This document shows positions 22,221 to 33,600 of a DNA stretch of 64,000 bases, one piece after another. The DNA lies in NCBI GenBank assembly GCA_015680685.1, contig MNCI01021389.1, forward strand, positions 762,166-826,165, in the 5' to 3' direction. The notes under the pieces are model-generated. The model saw nothing but the letters and a program-made list of their open reading frames with translations. It ran no database searches and was not told the DNA's origin. Every line of letters starts with the position of its first letter. Within the stretch, counting starts at the first letter, position 1. This DNA is from Gnetum montanum (taxonomy: Eukaryota > Streptophyta > Gnetopsida > Gnetales > Gnetaceae). Made by a program: the position numbers and the translations under genes.

Positions 22221-23579
22221 CTACAACCAGAATGCAAGGAGACAGGCAAATAGGACTGAGAATGCCGAACGCCGGTGAAGGTTTGTTAAAGAAGATGAAC
22301 CGCCTGCTGACTGAGTCCCGTAACTCATTCCAGGAACGCTGCTGTTTAGTGAAGAACCGTTCCCCATGGCAGTGCTGCAAAGATTTTTTTTTTGGATCAC
22401 CCAAAACCTCAAGTTAAGATTTTTGCCGAAAATCCCATGATAATGTCACAGAATGTACAGGTACAGAGATTTTACCTTCCTCCAGTGGAAAAGCTGCAGC
22501 TGCTATAACCTGTGTTCAGAAACCCAAAACAGAGAGCAGTAAATCAGTAGCCAAAACACCAACAGGAAAGGAACAAAAAATGCTGTTCAAGCTATACCCT
22601 AATATTCTGGGAACAGGCCAGAAGAACCAGAAAAAAGGATCAGGAGGGCATTTAAAGTTTCTATCATTTGTCAGTATCTGAAAATGACCAAAAATCTTAG
22701 CCTGAAACCTTAAAAGTTTGAGCTAATAATCCATGGTTTAGCATATGGCATTTACAGAAAGTTGGGGGGATATCATACTTGGATTTGTAGAGGTGACAGT
22801 AGCTCTGCCTTGAAAGTCACAGGTTCCTGGAGCCATTCCATTCCTCTGGTAGTAGCTATTGAAGGCATAGGAAGCATGGTTTTGGACGGTGTCTGGCTGG
22901 AAGCAGATGCCCCCTTGCTGGATCGCAGAGCAATCTGCACCTCCCAGTCCACAGGCATAGTCCAACGCAGGCTGAAGCTGGTTATCTGGCAGATTCTGAG
23001 CCACACACCAACTTGACCCATCAGCAGCAGCAGAAACTTCATTCACAAAAGCAGAAGCAGAAGAAGAAGAAGAAGAAGCTGATTCTGAATGGTTGTGTCC
23101 TGAAGGGCTAGTGGAGAACACAGTAGTAGCAGAAGCAGCAGCAGCAGCAGGGCCGGATGATGATAGGGCAATCTTGCTATTAGCCATTGCCGTGTTTTCC
23201 TTGTTATCCGAGACCAGGAGCCTCCTCCATGGCACAGACAAGTTCTCAGAACCTGTAAATGCACAGCAGCCACAACAAAAAAAGCAAAGAAGGTACAAAA
23301 CCCACAAAAATGATCCACGTTATCAAAGCTTGGGAAAACCATCAAAAACTGTCCCAGAACTCACACATTTTCAGAGCCTAATGCAGCTTCCAAATGTGCC
23401 CCAAAACCCACAAATGATTCTTCCCTCTCTCCAATGACCCAAAACCCTCAAAGCTGTGCCCTGATTAATAATAATTACTCACCACTGCAAGCTTGAAAGC
23501 TGATGAAGACCAACACAAAAAGAAGAAGCAGAGAGGGCATGTTTTTCACAACCACAGACTGCAACATCTTGGCCTCCAT
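22221..23579 (-). CDS. X8-domain protein, plasmodesmata callose-binding type, probably GPI-anchored
   Basis: Four exons, complement of 23579-23483, 23252-22779, 22509-22476 and 22374-22221, with GT-AG introns and matching phases, give 252 residues. Residues 1-31 form a signal peptide (basic start, then PSLLLLFVLVFISF). Residues 33-112 are a low-complexity Ala/Ser linker. The X8 (CBM43) domain spans about 113-200, with SSWCVAQ, an FNSYYQ motif and six cysteines at 115, 133, 140, 149, 177 and 195. The 34-bp third exon supplies the last Cys. The C-terminus is Gly/Ser-rich and ends in a hydrophobic tail (SAFSVLFACLLAFWL), the pattern of a GPI-attachment signal. Family knowledge: X8 proteins of this layout bind callose and the PDCB members sit at the neck of plasmodesmata. 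Whether this one is plasmodesmal is inferred. The first Met could also be at codon 5 or 14; codon 1 is upstream-most in the same exon. No frame damage was seen, so the gene looks functional. Confidence 0.9.
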
Positions 23580-24600
23580 TTGCTGAGAACAAGGCAGAGC
23601 AAAGTAGCCGGGGAGCTTGAGGAAGATGAAGGGATTATTATGAAAACCCGGGCAATGGTTGGAGAACAGCTATTGGATGGACAAAAATGCTCAGAAATAA
23701 TTGCACATGAAAAGGCACAAGCAGATGCAGACGGCGCTGATCTAAACAGACTGGTAAGTATAATGGTCTCCTATTTGTAGGATGAAAAACAAGGGCACGG
23801 GAAAATGGGTAATGTAGGATTTTTTATTTTTGTTTTTGTTTTTTGAGCCATTACTCACGACCCAAAACACTGTCTGGGGTCCTCTGCACAGTCCTTACTG
23901 AAAATTATAAAACAAAAATATTTTCAGCGGCTTTATTAGTCTGGCTACGGAATCTGTCAGCATCAAAACGGTCATTTTGCTCTGCTTTTCTCTTACACGC
24001 AGCTATACGTTGGCGACACCTCCGTACGCAAATTTTGTCCAAAGTTAAGTTTCTGCACAGGATTTCATAATTCTGCTCTGTTTGAAGGGGTACCTATGAC
24101 GTTGTAAAGTTGCAAAAGCCAACATTTCCTTGGTAAAAAGTTTAATACATGTGAACAACCGTCCTGAAACGTACTTGGGGTTACTATGTATGGATTTGGA
24201 ATTATTGTTTTTGAAGTGTCAGATTCGGTTTCCTTCCCCATAATAGGATTGCTTTTTCTGTTCCCGTTTTGCTATGTAACACATCGAAGAAATAAAAAAT
24301 TAAAACCAATGCAATCAGATTATAAGCCGTTGGCAACTTGATCAGAGTACTCGGTGGGATTCCTGGCAGCTTGATCAGACCACCGGGGGCTCGGACTTGG
24401 CATCTGAAGTGTTTTGGGTGAAGATGTTTCAATGTAAAGAATTTGTAATGACTTTAGCACTTCTTGGACATAGGGCAGAAAGGCTGCGTTTAATATTTTG
24501 CACCACCAAATTGGGAAAGAACAAGATTAGGGTTAGTGTAAACTAGGAACTTGGAATTTTTATTACATCATTTCACCCTTCTCTCAACAAAATGAATGAG
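23580..24600. other. Upstream region of the X8 gene
   Basis: This holds the 5' UTR and promoter of the minus-strand gene. A weak TATA-like acaaatagg (minus) lies near 23770. Nothing else could be supported. Confidence 0.35.
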
Positions 24601-24619
24601 GCTGGCTGTATCATGAGTT

Positions 24620-25880
24620 CTTTTTTGTCATTCATCTCTATGAAGAGCTAAATCTTTGTTTATTTGTTGTTTTTTCAAATCATATTAGATGGTTTTTCCT
24701 AGGTCTCCTCTGATCTTCTTAGGCTTTCCTAAAATAATGATGCAAGAACACTTTTTTATAGGCTTATTGTCGGATCTTCTTTGCACATCCAAACAATCTA
24801 AGCCACCATTCTTGTAGCTTATTTAGAATAGAAACCACTCCAAGTCTTCCTCCAATGCTGTATTATGTAGTTTCTCTTTTGGTAACATTCAACGTTCATC
24901 AAAGCATTCACATTTTTGCCACATTTAATTTGTTGTTCATGCATCTTTTGTATTGCCCATCATTCAACAACATATAAGATAAGATGGCAAGTCTAAGTAA
25001 TATCTTGTAAAATTTCCTTTTAATGTTATTAATATTCTTTTATCACATAGAATACCACTAGCTTGTCTCCATTTGACTATTCTACCTCAATTCTATTTTT
25101 TCTATCTTTATCAATTTCACCATTTGTTCGAGGGTGTTGGACCTTGGAAAAAAAGTAAATAGAGCAACAAATAGATATGTAGCATCTAACAAACCAAATA
25201 AAAAGGGTAAAAAAATAAACACAAGTAGCATATGATAGAACAAATAGAAATAACATGATTTGTTACCTAGAATTGTTTTGTAGTGAGGACATTTTGACTT
25301 TAAATTATCAAATCTATTTCACCACTATTTATGCTATTATTAAAATTACATTCCATATGTTATATCTTAAAAGGATCATCACTTGGAGCCATAGTGCTCA
25401 TCCTACTAAGCCTAAACTTTTCCATATATTATCTCTTAGGTTTGGTAATTTTTAAATCTTTTAATTCTAGAGCATGTCTCCACTGCTCCATCACTACTCC
25501 ATTTTAGAAGTAATACTTTCTAAAGCTTTATCCACCAACACAACATCTCTATAAATAGCATACACCAATGGATTTCATCTTGAATTTCATTTGCATAATG
25601 ACAAATAAGTATGCGCTAAGCCTACTGTGACTTGGAAAATTAGATGTTGTTTCACAAGTTGTTTTAATTTTAGTGATAACTCCTTCATCTATGTTTTGTA
25701 TCTCTAGGCACTCTATCATATGCTTTTTCCAAGTCTATGAAGATCACATGTAGATTTTTTTATGTTTTCTGAATTTTTCTATCAATTGTATGAAGAAAAT
25801 AACCTTTATAGTAGATCTCCTAGCATAAATCCAAATTAATTTTTAACATTATTGATTCAAGTCTAAGATGCCACTGGGTG
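24620..25880 (-). mobile_element. Truncated RTE-type LINE
   Basis: On the minus strand two reverse-transcriptase motifs occur in the correct order. FIDLEKAYDRVP lies at 25698-25750 and LSAYLFVIM at 25580-25621, the second resembling the usual LSPYLF block. The spacing is shorter than normal, so DNA has been lost between them. The downstream segment (25.1-24.7 kb) resembles the C-terminal part of plant RTE elements, out of frame. No 5' end was identified. Confidence 0.6.
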
Positions 25881-27619
25881 ACTCTTTTGATCCCTTGTTA
25901 TACCCAAAAAAATTACCATGGATCTGTTGGATGGTTACAAAAGTGTCCTTAAATTTTTAAAGAAAGTTGAAAACATCATTATTAATATAATGATCCAAAG
26001 GAACAGTCTGGAAAAATCAATAACCAATTTATAAATCAACAATATCCTGGTTTATTTAACCATACTTATTATATGTTAACAGGTACTTTAATATTTTCTG
26101 GAAAGGTTCACATAGCAAACATACGTAAATTCTGCTTTCAACTTTACAGATGATGTAAAAATTTCTTAAACAGTAAAGTTAAAATTAAACCCACCACTCA
26201 TAACGTAGCCAATAAGAAGGATAGCCTAAATGGCTGAAAAAATCTTAAACAGATATCATGATAACTAGTTGAATTGCACAAATCAATTTTACAATAGATT
26301 CAAAAGGTATTTTCAACAAACACTTTAATAAATTTTCATTTCCAATTTTGTTATTTTACTCCATTAACAAACAATAGTGTTCACCGGTGACAAATCATGG
26401 CCTAGTTATTTATATGATTTATTCAAACATTACTTGTATGTGATGGTTCAAACCATCATACCATCATTTCACGAGTTTCAAAATTTTAATTATAATACCA
26501 AAGATTGAAGCTAAATCCCATTAGTTGCTCAATGCTCCCAAGAAAATAAGCATATTCAGGATCATACAAAATTATTTAACTTGTCTCAAAAGAGCTTTTG
26601 TATTAAAACTAAATATTGGTACTTGAACTTTGTTATGAAATTGTACATTGGTAAATAAATTTCAATGAGACTACATAATCCAGCGCAATTTTAAGCCTAC
26701 TCAAGATCACAGAGAATTAGCAGTAAAGATACCTTACTATGATCATCATGCTACATCATAATTGATACCTAGAAGATCAACCTTTCTCTTCAACAAAAGT
26801 TCTGGACGCAATGATCTTAGAAAGCCAAGTTTTTACACCATAATTATTTCTGGATTACCACGAATTCAAATAAATAGAAAATAAATTTCTCTAGTGAGCA
26901 GGTTTGAGATTTCCCCTCGATAATGTTGCAAGTTTTCAATGAGATTTTAATTCGGAAAACACATTTTTCCAATTCTTTAAAAAAAGACGTTACACAAATT
27001 TGGATGCATTCAATAAAGCATAAGGAACATGAAAAAAGTCATCTGTTTGAAAGAATTGGCATTTCAACATGAACACTTATTTAACAGCTTTCCATCTTTT
27101 TGGAAACTAACCATGTATGCTAAAATACTCATTTTGGAGTTTCTAGACTTCTAATCAGTATACTTGATTTTACTTGCCTGATTTGAATTATTTATTACTT
27201 GCACAAATAAATTTATATGAAAAATGAGAATTCAAGAATGTGTACAGTTACAATGAACAATGCATGCTTCGACTAAGCTGCCCACCAAGGTTAAACAATG
27301 ATGAAGACAGTCAGGCAATGCTTATCAAATAACTGCCAACTCCCCCGCATAAACATAACAGCTCTTCCTCGTCAACCAGCATTCCCGTTCTTCAAGATGT
27401 CTGGCACTAGTTGTCTTTCACCATTACCTTCAAAATCAACAACATATTAAAAAACCATTCAAGACATGTAAAATCTTCACTGCAGCGGACACTGCTTGAA
27501 ATTGAAAAGAGCTGTTGTAGTAGGACACAATTCGTTGCTGTTAACGGTTGAAACTCAATTCATTTGTCATCATACCTAACCTCTCAAACGGTCCAAACAT
27601 TTCACTAAAACACATGAGA
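25881..27619. other. Intergenic, includes 3' UTR of the RabGAP gene
   Basis: AT-rich, without a supported frame. The part just below 27620 should be the 3' UTR. AATAAA-like signals on the minus strand near 27185-27215 are candidates for the poly(A) signal. Confidence 0.35.
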
Positions 27620-30600
27620 TTATGCTCCCTCAAGATGGTTATTATTTTGCTCTAAGCTAGGAGATGCGTTGATCTGGGCTGCTTCAGGATTATTTGTCTT
27701 CGCCTGCAACAAAAATTAATCCAAATGAATAACAAAACATTAAGAAAATAGTGCAACAAAAGTAACCAGCCCTCACCTTATTCCTATCACGCCAGTTCAA
27801 CCCAAATGGACGAGAAAGCAAGCTTGGTTTCCTTGGAGACTGCTCCTGTGAATGATCCTGAATTCTACTCCGTGGTGAGAGATCTATGTCCACAGACCTG
27901 CAACAGTGAGCAAATCCAAGTTAAACTAAGAAAGAGGAGGAAGAAGAAAAGTAGTGTATTGGACATTATTTGACTATTTAACCCAGGACATATAGCCATG
28001 GCACTTTCTTAGAACTGAAGCATAACATAATTATGTCACATCAACATACCTTGAAGTCTAACATGCAACTTGCAAATCACAAGCCACATGCTCTAACCAA
28101 GTGAGCAACAGTTATATAACAATTATATTTGTACAACATTTATACACAACCATTATCATGAACAAACTCATATGCATATGAGTCTTAACATTAAAAAATA
28201 ATTATAATTAGTAATATCCAGGACATAGAATTTCGAAATAGAACTAAATTTACAAGTCAATAGAAATTACACAAGAAGAATATAAAAATCTGAAAGAATA
28301 TATTATTGATTATTATAAGCATTTCTAAGGTTATTAGAAAAGATGAAAAAAATTGTAGTATGACAACAAATTTAAATCCTAGGCAACTAGCTGAAGTGAT
28401 CATGTATTTGAATATTCTACAATACATAGCAGATCCACTTCTTTATGATCAATAACGGCTGCACTTGTGAATTGCTTGTTACAAGCAGTTGAACCAGCCG
28501 TGCCGTTGTTAAAATGATGTCCTGAATGGGTGTGTCCAATTCCTTAACACTTGAATAGTTTGTAAATCATTATTGTATAACAACTACTCTTGTAAACTAG
28601 CATTTTGTAGAAAAATGGTATACAAACCAGAAAAATTCTTCACCTTTGGAATTGTTTTATACCATGCAAGAAAAAAAAAAGGAAAAAATTTATGTAGTTG
28701 CTTTTAGAATGTCTTATGGTTGTACTGCTACAGAAGACGAACATGTATTATCACAGCAAAGTCAAACATCAGAAAGAATGCTTCTTGCCTGGGGTAGATA
28801 ACTACTGCTGTCGGCGCATATTTAAATTCTGAACCTAGGCTTAAACAAACTGAAATGACAACATTTGAGCTCTCATTTTAAAACATTGATCTAGGGATTG
28901 AAGATAATGGGAATAGAAATTGATAAATACCAGATTTTTACAGAACAAAAATTGAAAACCATTGACCAAAACTCAATACAATAAAGGAATCCATGGAATT
29001 ATTTCAGTACTGATTTGGAATTTTGTATCAAGAAGAAAAAAGAGAATGCAATATATCAATCTTTTTACATCAGGTCACCCCCAACAACTGTCTTATAAAA
29101 AGACATTAGATATTGTACTTCATCAAACCACAGGTAAAAACAGTCCACGTTTCAGCTGCCTAAAACCCACTGTGTTAGTTTGAACTAAGCCACCATAGAT
29201 CATGGCAGGTGAAAAAATGGAAGAGTGGTATAATAGCTGATTTAGGATCTCGAATGCTGAGATGCCACAATTTTTTAAACAGCCAACTCCTAAGATGTTC
29301 ACAATTCAAGAGAAGGGTTTGTTTTTAGCCTTCAATATTTTCAATAACGTCGTCCAATTTTTAAGAACACGCAGCACGCAGACATTATGTAAATTGATGA
29401 AAGAGCATTGTATGAAATCTCATTATGGTAAGGTTTGAAAATAGTAAAATGAATCTTTGAAATCTAAAAGAAACACCAAGTTTTTATGCATACTGAAGAG
29501 CCCAGAGACAGGCTGGATGTTGGCAATATGTGTATGGAAAGAACATACATTATAGCATGATCCGTCTGCCCAAGTTTTTGATATCACACATCTGTAAATC
29601 AAGGTTAGAAATGGATTTCTCCATCATCATTACCTTGATGCCTTTATCCCGTCAACATGGGCTAACCCATTTTTGAAGGATTTAACGATGATTTCCTATA
29701 GCCAGCAGTCAACCTGATGCCAAGTCCCTAAACATTTTTAAAAAAAACTGGGACGTTAGAAGGTACATCTTAGTGTATCCCTTGGGATTGATACTGGCAC
29801 CTGACCACATGCCATATGCTTTAACTAAGAAAGCTATGCCTTTTCCCATAAGGGTAATAACTTCAAAATCATTACTTCACATTCAAGTTGAATGATGATA
29901 CAATGGACATCTGATCATGATGCATAGTGTATCTCTAACATTCCAAATAATTTCTAGCTTGAGAGTCTCTTCAAATTCTCAGTGCTAGGGAGAATGTGCA
30001 ATTTTCTCCTTAAGATTGAAATACTGGATTTATATCGTATGACAAACTAACATTTAACCAAAAGTTCAATTCTTTTCTTTGGTCTTTTAATGCCAAGTTT
30101 CCTTTTTTTTTTTGCGAAAAGGTCAGGCATCAAATTAATACCGAGTTTCCAATTAGTAGATGCTGTCTCGTCAGTTTTGGGGATGAAGGAACACATTCCA
30201 AAACAAGTTTGTGAACATGAGGTATTTATCAGACGTGTCAAGAACGCAGAGGCAATAGGTATAGAAAGCATTAGCTTCCACTGAGGTTTGCAAGGCCCAT
30301 GGATGCAAAATCGACCGCAGCTGCACAATCCACTGGAGTGGATATAGTATTTTCAAGCTCAGGCAGAGGCATAGGAATCGGAAAAAAATTTATCCATAGC
30401 AGCTGCAATCAGGCTGTACAAAAATCAAAAATCAAGCAGAAGGGGAACATTTTAAAAAATGGAAGCCATATTTTTTCCCAAGAGTACATTTCAGTGTTAT
30501 ATATAGCAATGTCAGATCTCTAACATTTCCTTGAGTTTCTCTCCCTGAGTTTCTATTAGAGAAGCTTTTCTTTCTTTTTTGAAGTAAACGAGGTTATATT

Positions 30601-33600
30601 ATATTAATAAAATAAGATTTGAAGTACAAGGAGACTATTCTTACAATCTTAATGATCAATCAAGATGATAGAATCAAATTTATAATGAAAGTTCAAAAAT
30701 AAAATGATCAAGGTACCAATCGAATCCTAATTTTTTGATATAAAAATTATAATCCTGTTAGGCTCACAGACTTGACAGTCTCATTTTATATATCACATTC
30801 TCCTTCCAATTTTTTACTGCCAGCAACCATACTCTATCAAGATCAATTTCTATCCCTTTCAATTTCCTTGATTTCTTTCTTGCCAAATTTGAAAGAAAGC
30901 ATTCCAAATTTTTTTAATACATTAAATTCCACCTATCCAAGTCCAAGCAGTTGCAAGATCCTGTAAAGGTTTTGGCATAATAAAATGTTGATTTGTAGCT
31001 GTCCAAACTTTGTTCCAAATAAAATATACACACATACACTTTAGCAATTAGACCCACTTTCTTCCAAGAAATAGCTTTTTTATCTACATGAATTGTCTCT
31101 AAAGTATCATAAGCCTTTACAATTTGTATAAATGTTTACTTTCCTATAACCAATACTTACCATCCTAGTATTTCATATAGTAATTTTATGTCCATGTATG
31201 TAATTTTTCAAGTCCTGCCCATATTAAAGAAGCACAAAGAATATGCAGTCCTACAAAATCTTCTGTATGGTTAAAATACCTAGTCTTCCTAACTTTAATC
31301 CATGTGATATTTTAATTCATTGTTCTCCAAGCTGACTTTCTCAAGAGGCATGGCTCACTTGGTTACAAAATGCAGCTCATTTCCAAGTCACAAGTTCAAT
31401 CCCAAGCACATGTTCAATCTGATGCAGGTATGTCAAGACATTAGACAAAGGCACCATGATGATGGATTATATCTTTGACAATGTACTTAGAGGTAAAAAT
31501 TCCATGTTGTGCCATTGTGGCCATGGAGACCTGGGCTCAAATCCCAACAGCCACATAACTTTGCTATTCTCCCCTCTTTGAGATGTGCTCTATTAGAGAA
31601 GCTACAACATACCCTTGATTGATTGTGGAACTGGGTCTGACTGATATCCTAGTATTTGGGATATGATGTTGTAATTCACTTGACATCCTGTTGTTCAGAT
31701 AATGCATTTTATTCACTTTAAGTAGCAAATTCTTTTGCTCCGCTATTTATCTTGTTCAGTCTACACAGAATCCATCACCACGAAGATTGTTTTTTCTTTT
31801 TTTGTTTTGTTTTGAAGCTGAATCTTTAAATTTTATCTTTTTGCTAACTACTACAAGAATGTGACCTCCAACAAACATTTTTTATTTTTCTACTTTTCGT
31901 TGCAATAACCTTCGTTGCAATGACCAAACACGTAGATTCTGCTGACAACGTTTAGGATGCTAACAAAAGAACAGCAGCAGGCAAGCTTCGTCTTGTTTCT
32001 TTCATCTTCATCGTTGTCAATTTAAACAAACTCTAGCTCTGTCAGTAACATAAGCCAAGCTTGCACTGGAAGCCATGCTCATGATTGAAGTTGCAGAAAT
32101 CAAAGATCATACTTGTATTCACGACGTTGCAAATTTTCAGGGCTACGCTCATGCTTTTGCATGCCACATGGGCATGGTTACGTTCATGTTTAAACGTTCA
32201 CACGTGTTTGCATTTGACGCTGCCAATCGAAGTGTCTACTCGTGCTTGATGCCCAGGCTTATGGTCACACTCACACTCGTGGACTAGCTCCAATTAGGAT
32301 AGATTCCAACACTTTGTATACATCTGTGTTGCAGTTCAAATCTTTGTTACACTGCTTCATAACATATTTTTTATATATCCATACTGCGGTTACAACCTTT
32401 GTTCTGCTTCATAGGATGTATTGTATTGCAATTTTCTCCAATATTTTATTGAAATACTTTTTAAAAATAGAGTGGTTGTATTTTGCATTGCTTGTATTCA
32501 GCAAAAAGCCCTTTTAAAAAAGATTTTCTCTACTTGGTATTTTTTTTGGGCAAGCAGGGCACTTTCTTTGGGTTTTTCTTCACTAATTATATGGGCACTA
32601 CCTGGGTTTTAATGCCATGACTGCAGAGCATGCTAATCAAGGGGTGATAAAACTTCCTAAAAAGCATTTCCTGCATGCTTTCAAGTTTTCATAAAAATAT
32701 CCGTTTCCAGCCAAAACAATTTTACGTTTTGATTCTTCCTGCTGCTAAGATAATGCACTTTGTTCAGTTAATTAGCAATTTCTTTTCTCTATTATTCATC
32801 TTGTTCAGTCTGAAGACTCTGAACAGAACCCTTCACCAATCAGAAATACTGTTTTTATTTCAAGAAGCTGCATCTTTCAGTTTTCTGTTTTTGCTTATCA
32901 ATGCAGGAGTTCCAGCATTCAGCAACCTCTAACATCCAAGAGGCATAGGGCAGACAGTTACAGCTTTCAAATATCTAGAAATCCTCTTTGCCCTATTTGC
33001 ACAAGCAGAAGTATCATGTAGTCTATAATAGAGTTTCAAACAACTTATAGATTTGTTTGCAGATTAGGTTGATTCTCTGCAAAAACTTCTTACTTCAGAT
33101 GCATTTTTTGATACTCAAGAATTAATCTTTGTGCCATCATGTCTTCAAGCTGTAAGGCTATGGGAAGTGCTCCCTGCATTATTCCTCTTTGTTTTTCTAA
33201 AAACTCGTAAAAACATTTTCTTCCTACATCAAGACCAAATATCTAAATGTCAAGGCTCTGATCCTATGTTACGTACCACTTCTATCGCATAACCTAGCCA
33301 CCAACACTCCTGGGATTTCTTTTATGTACATAGGCTCTGACAAGTAATTTAGCTTCTGAAATTTAATCATTACTAAAGTTCCATTGGATTCAACAAATTA
33401 CAGCAAGCTTTTTGACAAATTACTTGCATAAGGAGCAACTATTTATTAAAAGATGGTAACTAAATAAAATTATATATTACGCAAATTTCCTTTACTAGGA
33501 ACCATAAAAGACACGGCAGTAACAAAAAAAATTAACACAATACACAGGTACCTTTGTGATGTATTATCTGCAACTGACGCTTGCTCTTCATGGGATGATG

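Larger units (their letters stand above)
27898..33551 (-). other. Intron 16 of the RabGAP gene (5.65 kb)
   Basis: The largest intron, between phase-2 exons 16 and 17, with a GT donor at 33551 and an AG acceptor at 27898. It contains SINE-like heads at about 28040-28110, 29765-29840 and 31347-31410, and a diverged direct repeat (31698-31847 and 32749-32897). No missing exon was found; the joined protein reads across as in the family. Confidence 0.75.

Noticed and set aside
23093-23437. 114-codon plus-strand frame
   Set aside because: Antisense of exon 2 and intron 1 of the X8 gene.
28060-28110. Functional tRNA gene
   Set aside because: Pol III boxes are present but no cloverleaf or CCA-proximal stem can be formed by eye; fits a SINE better.
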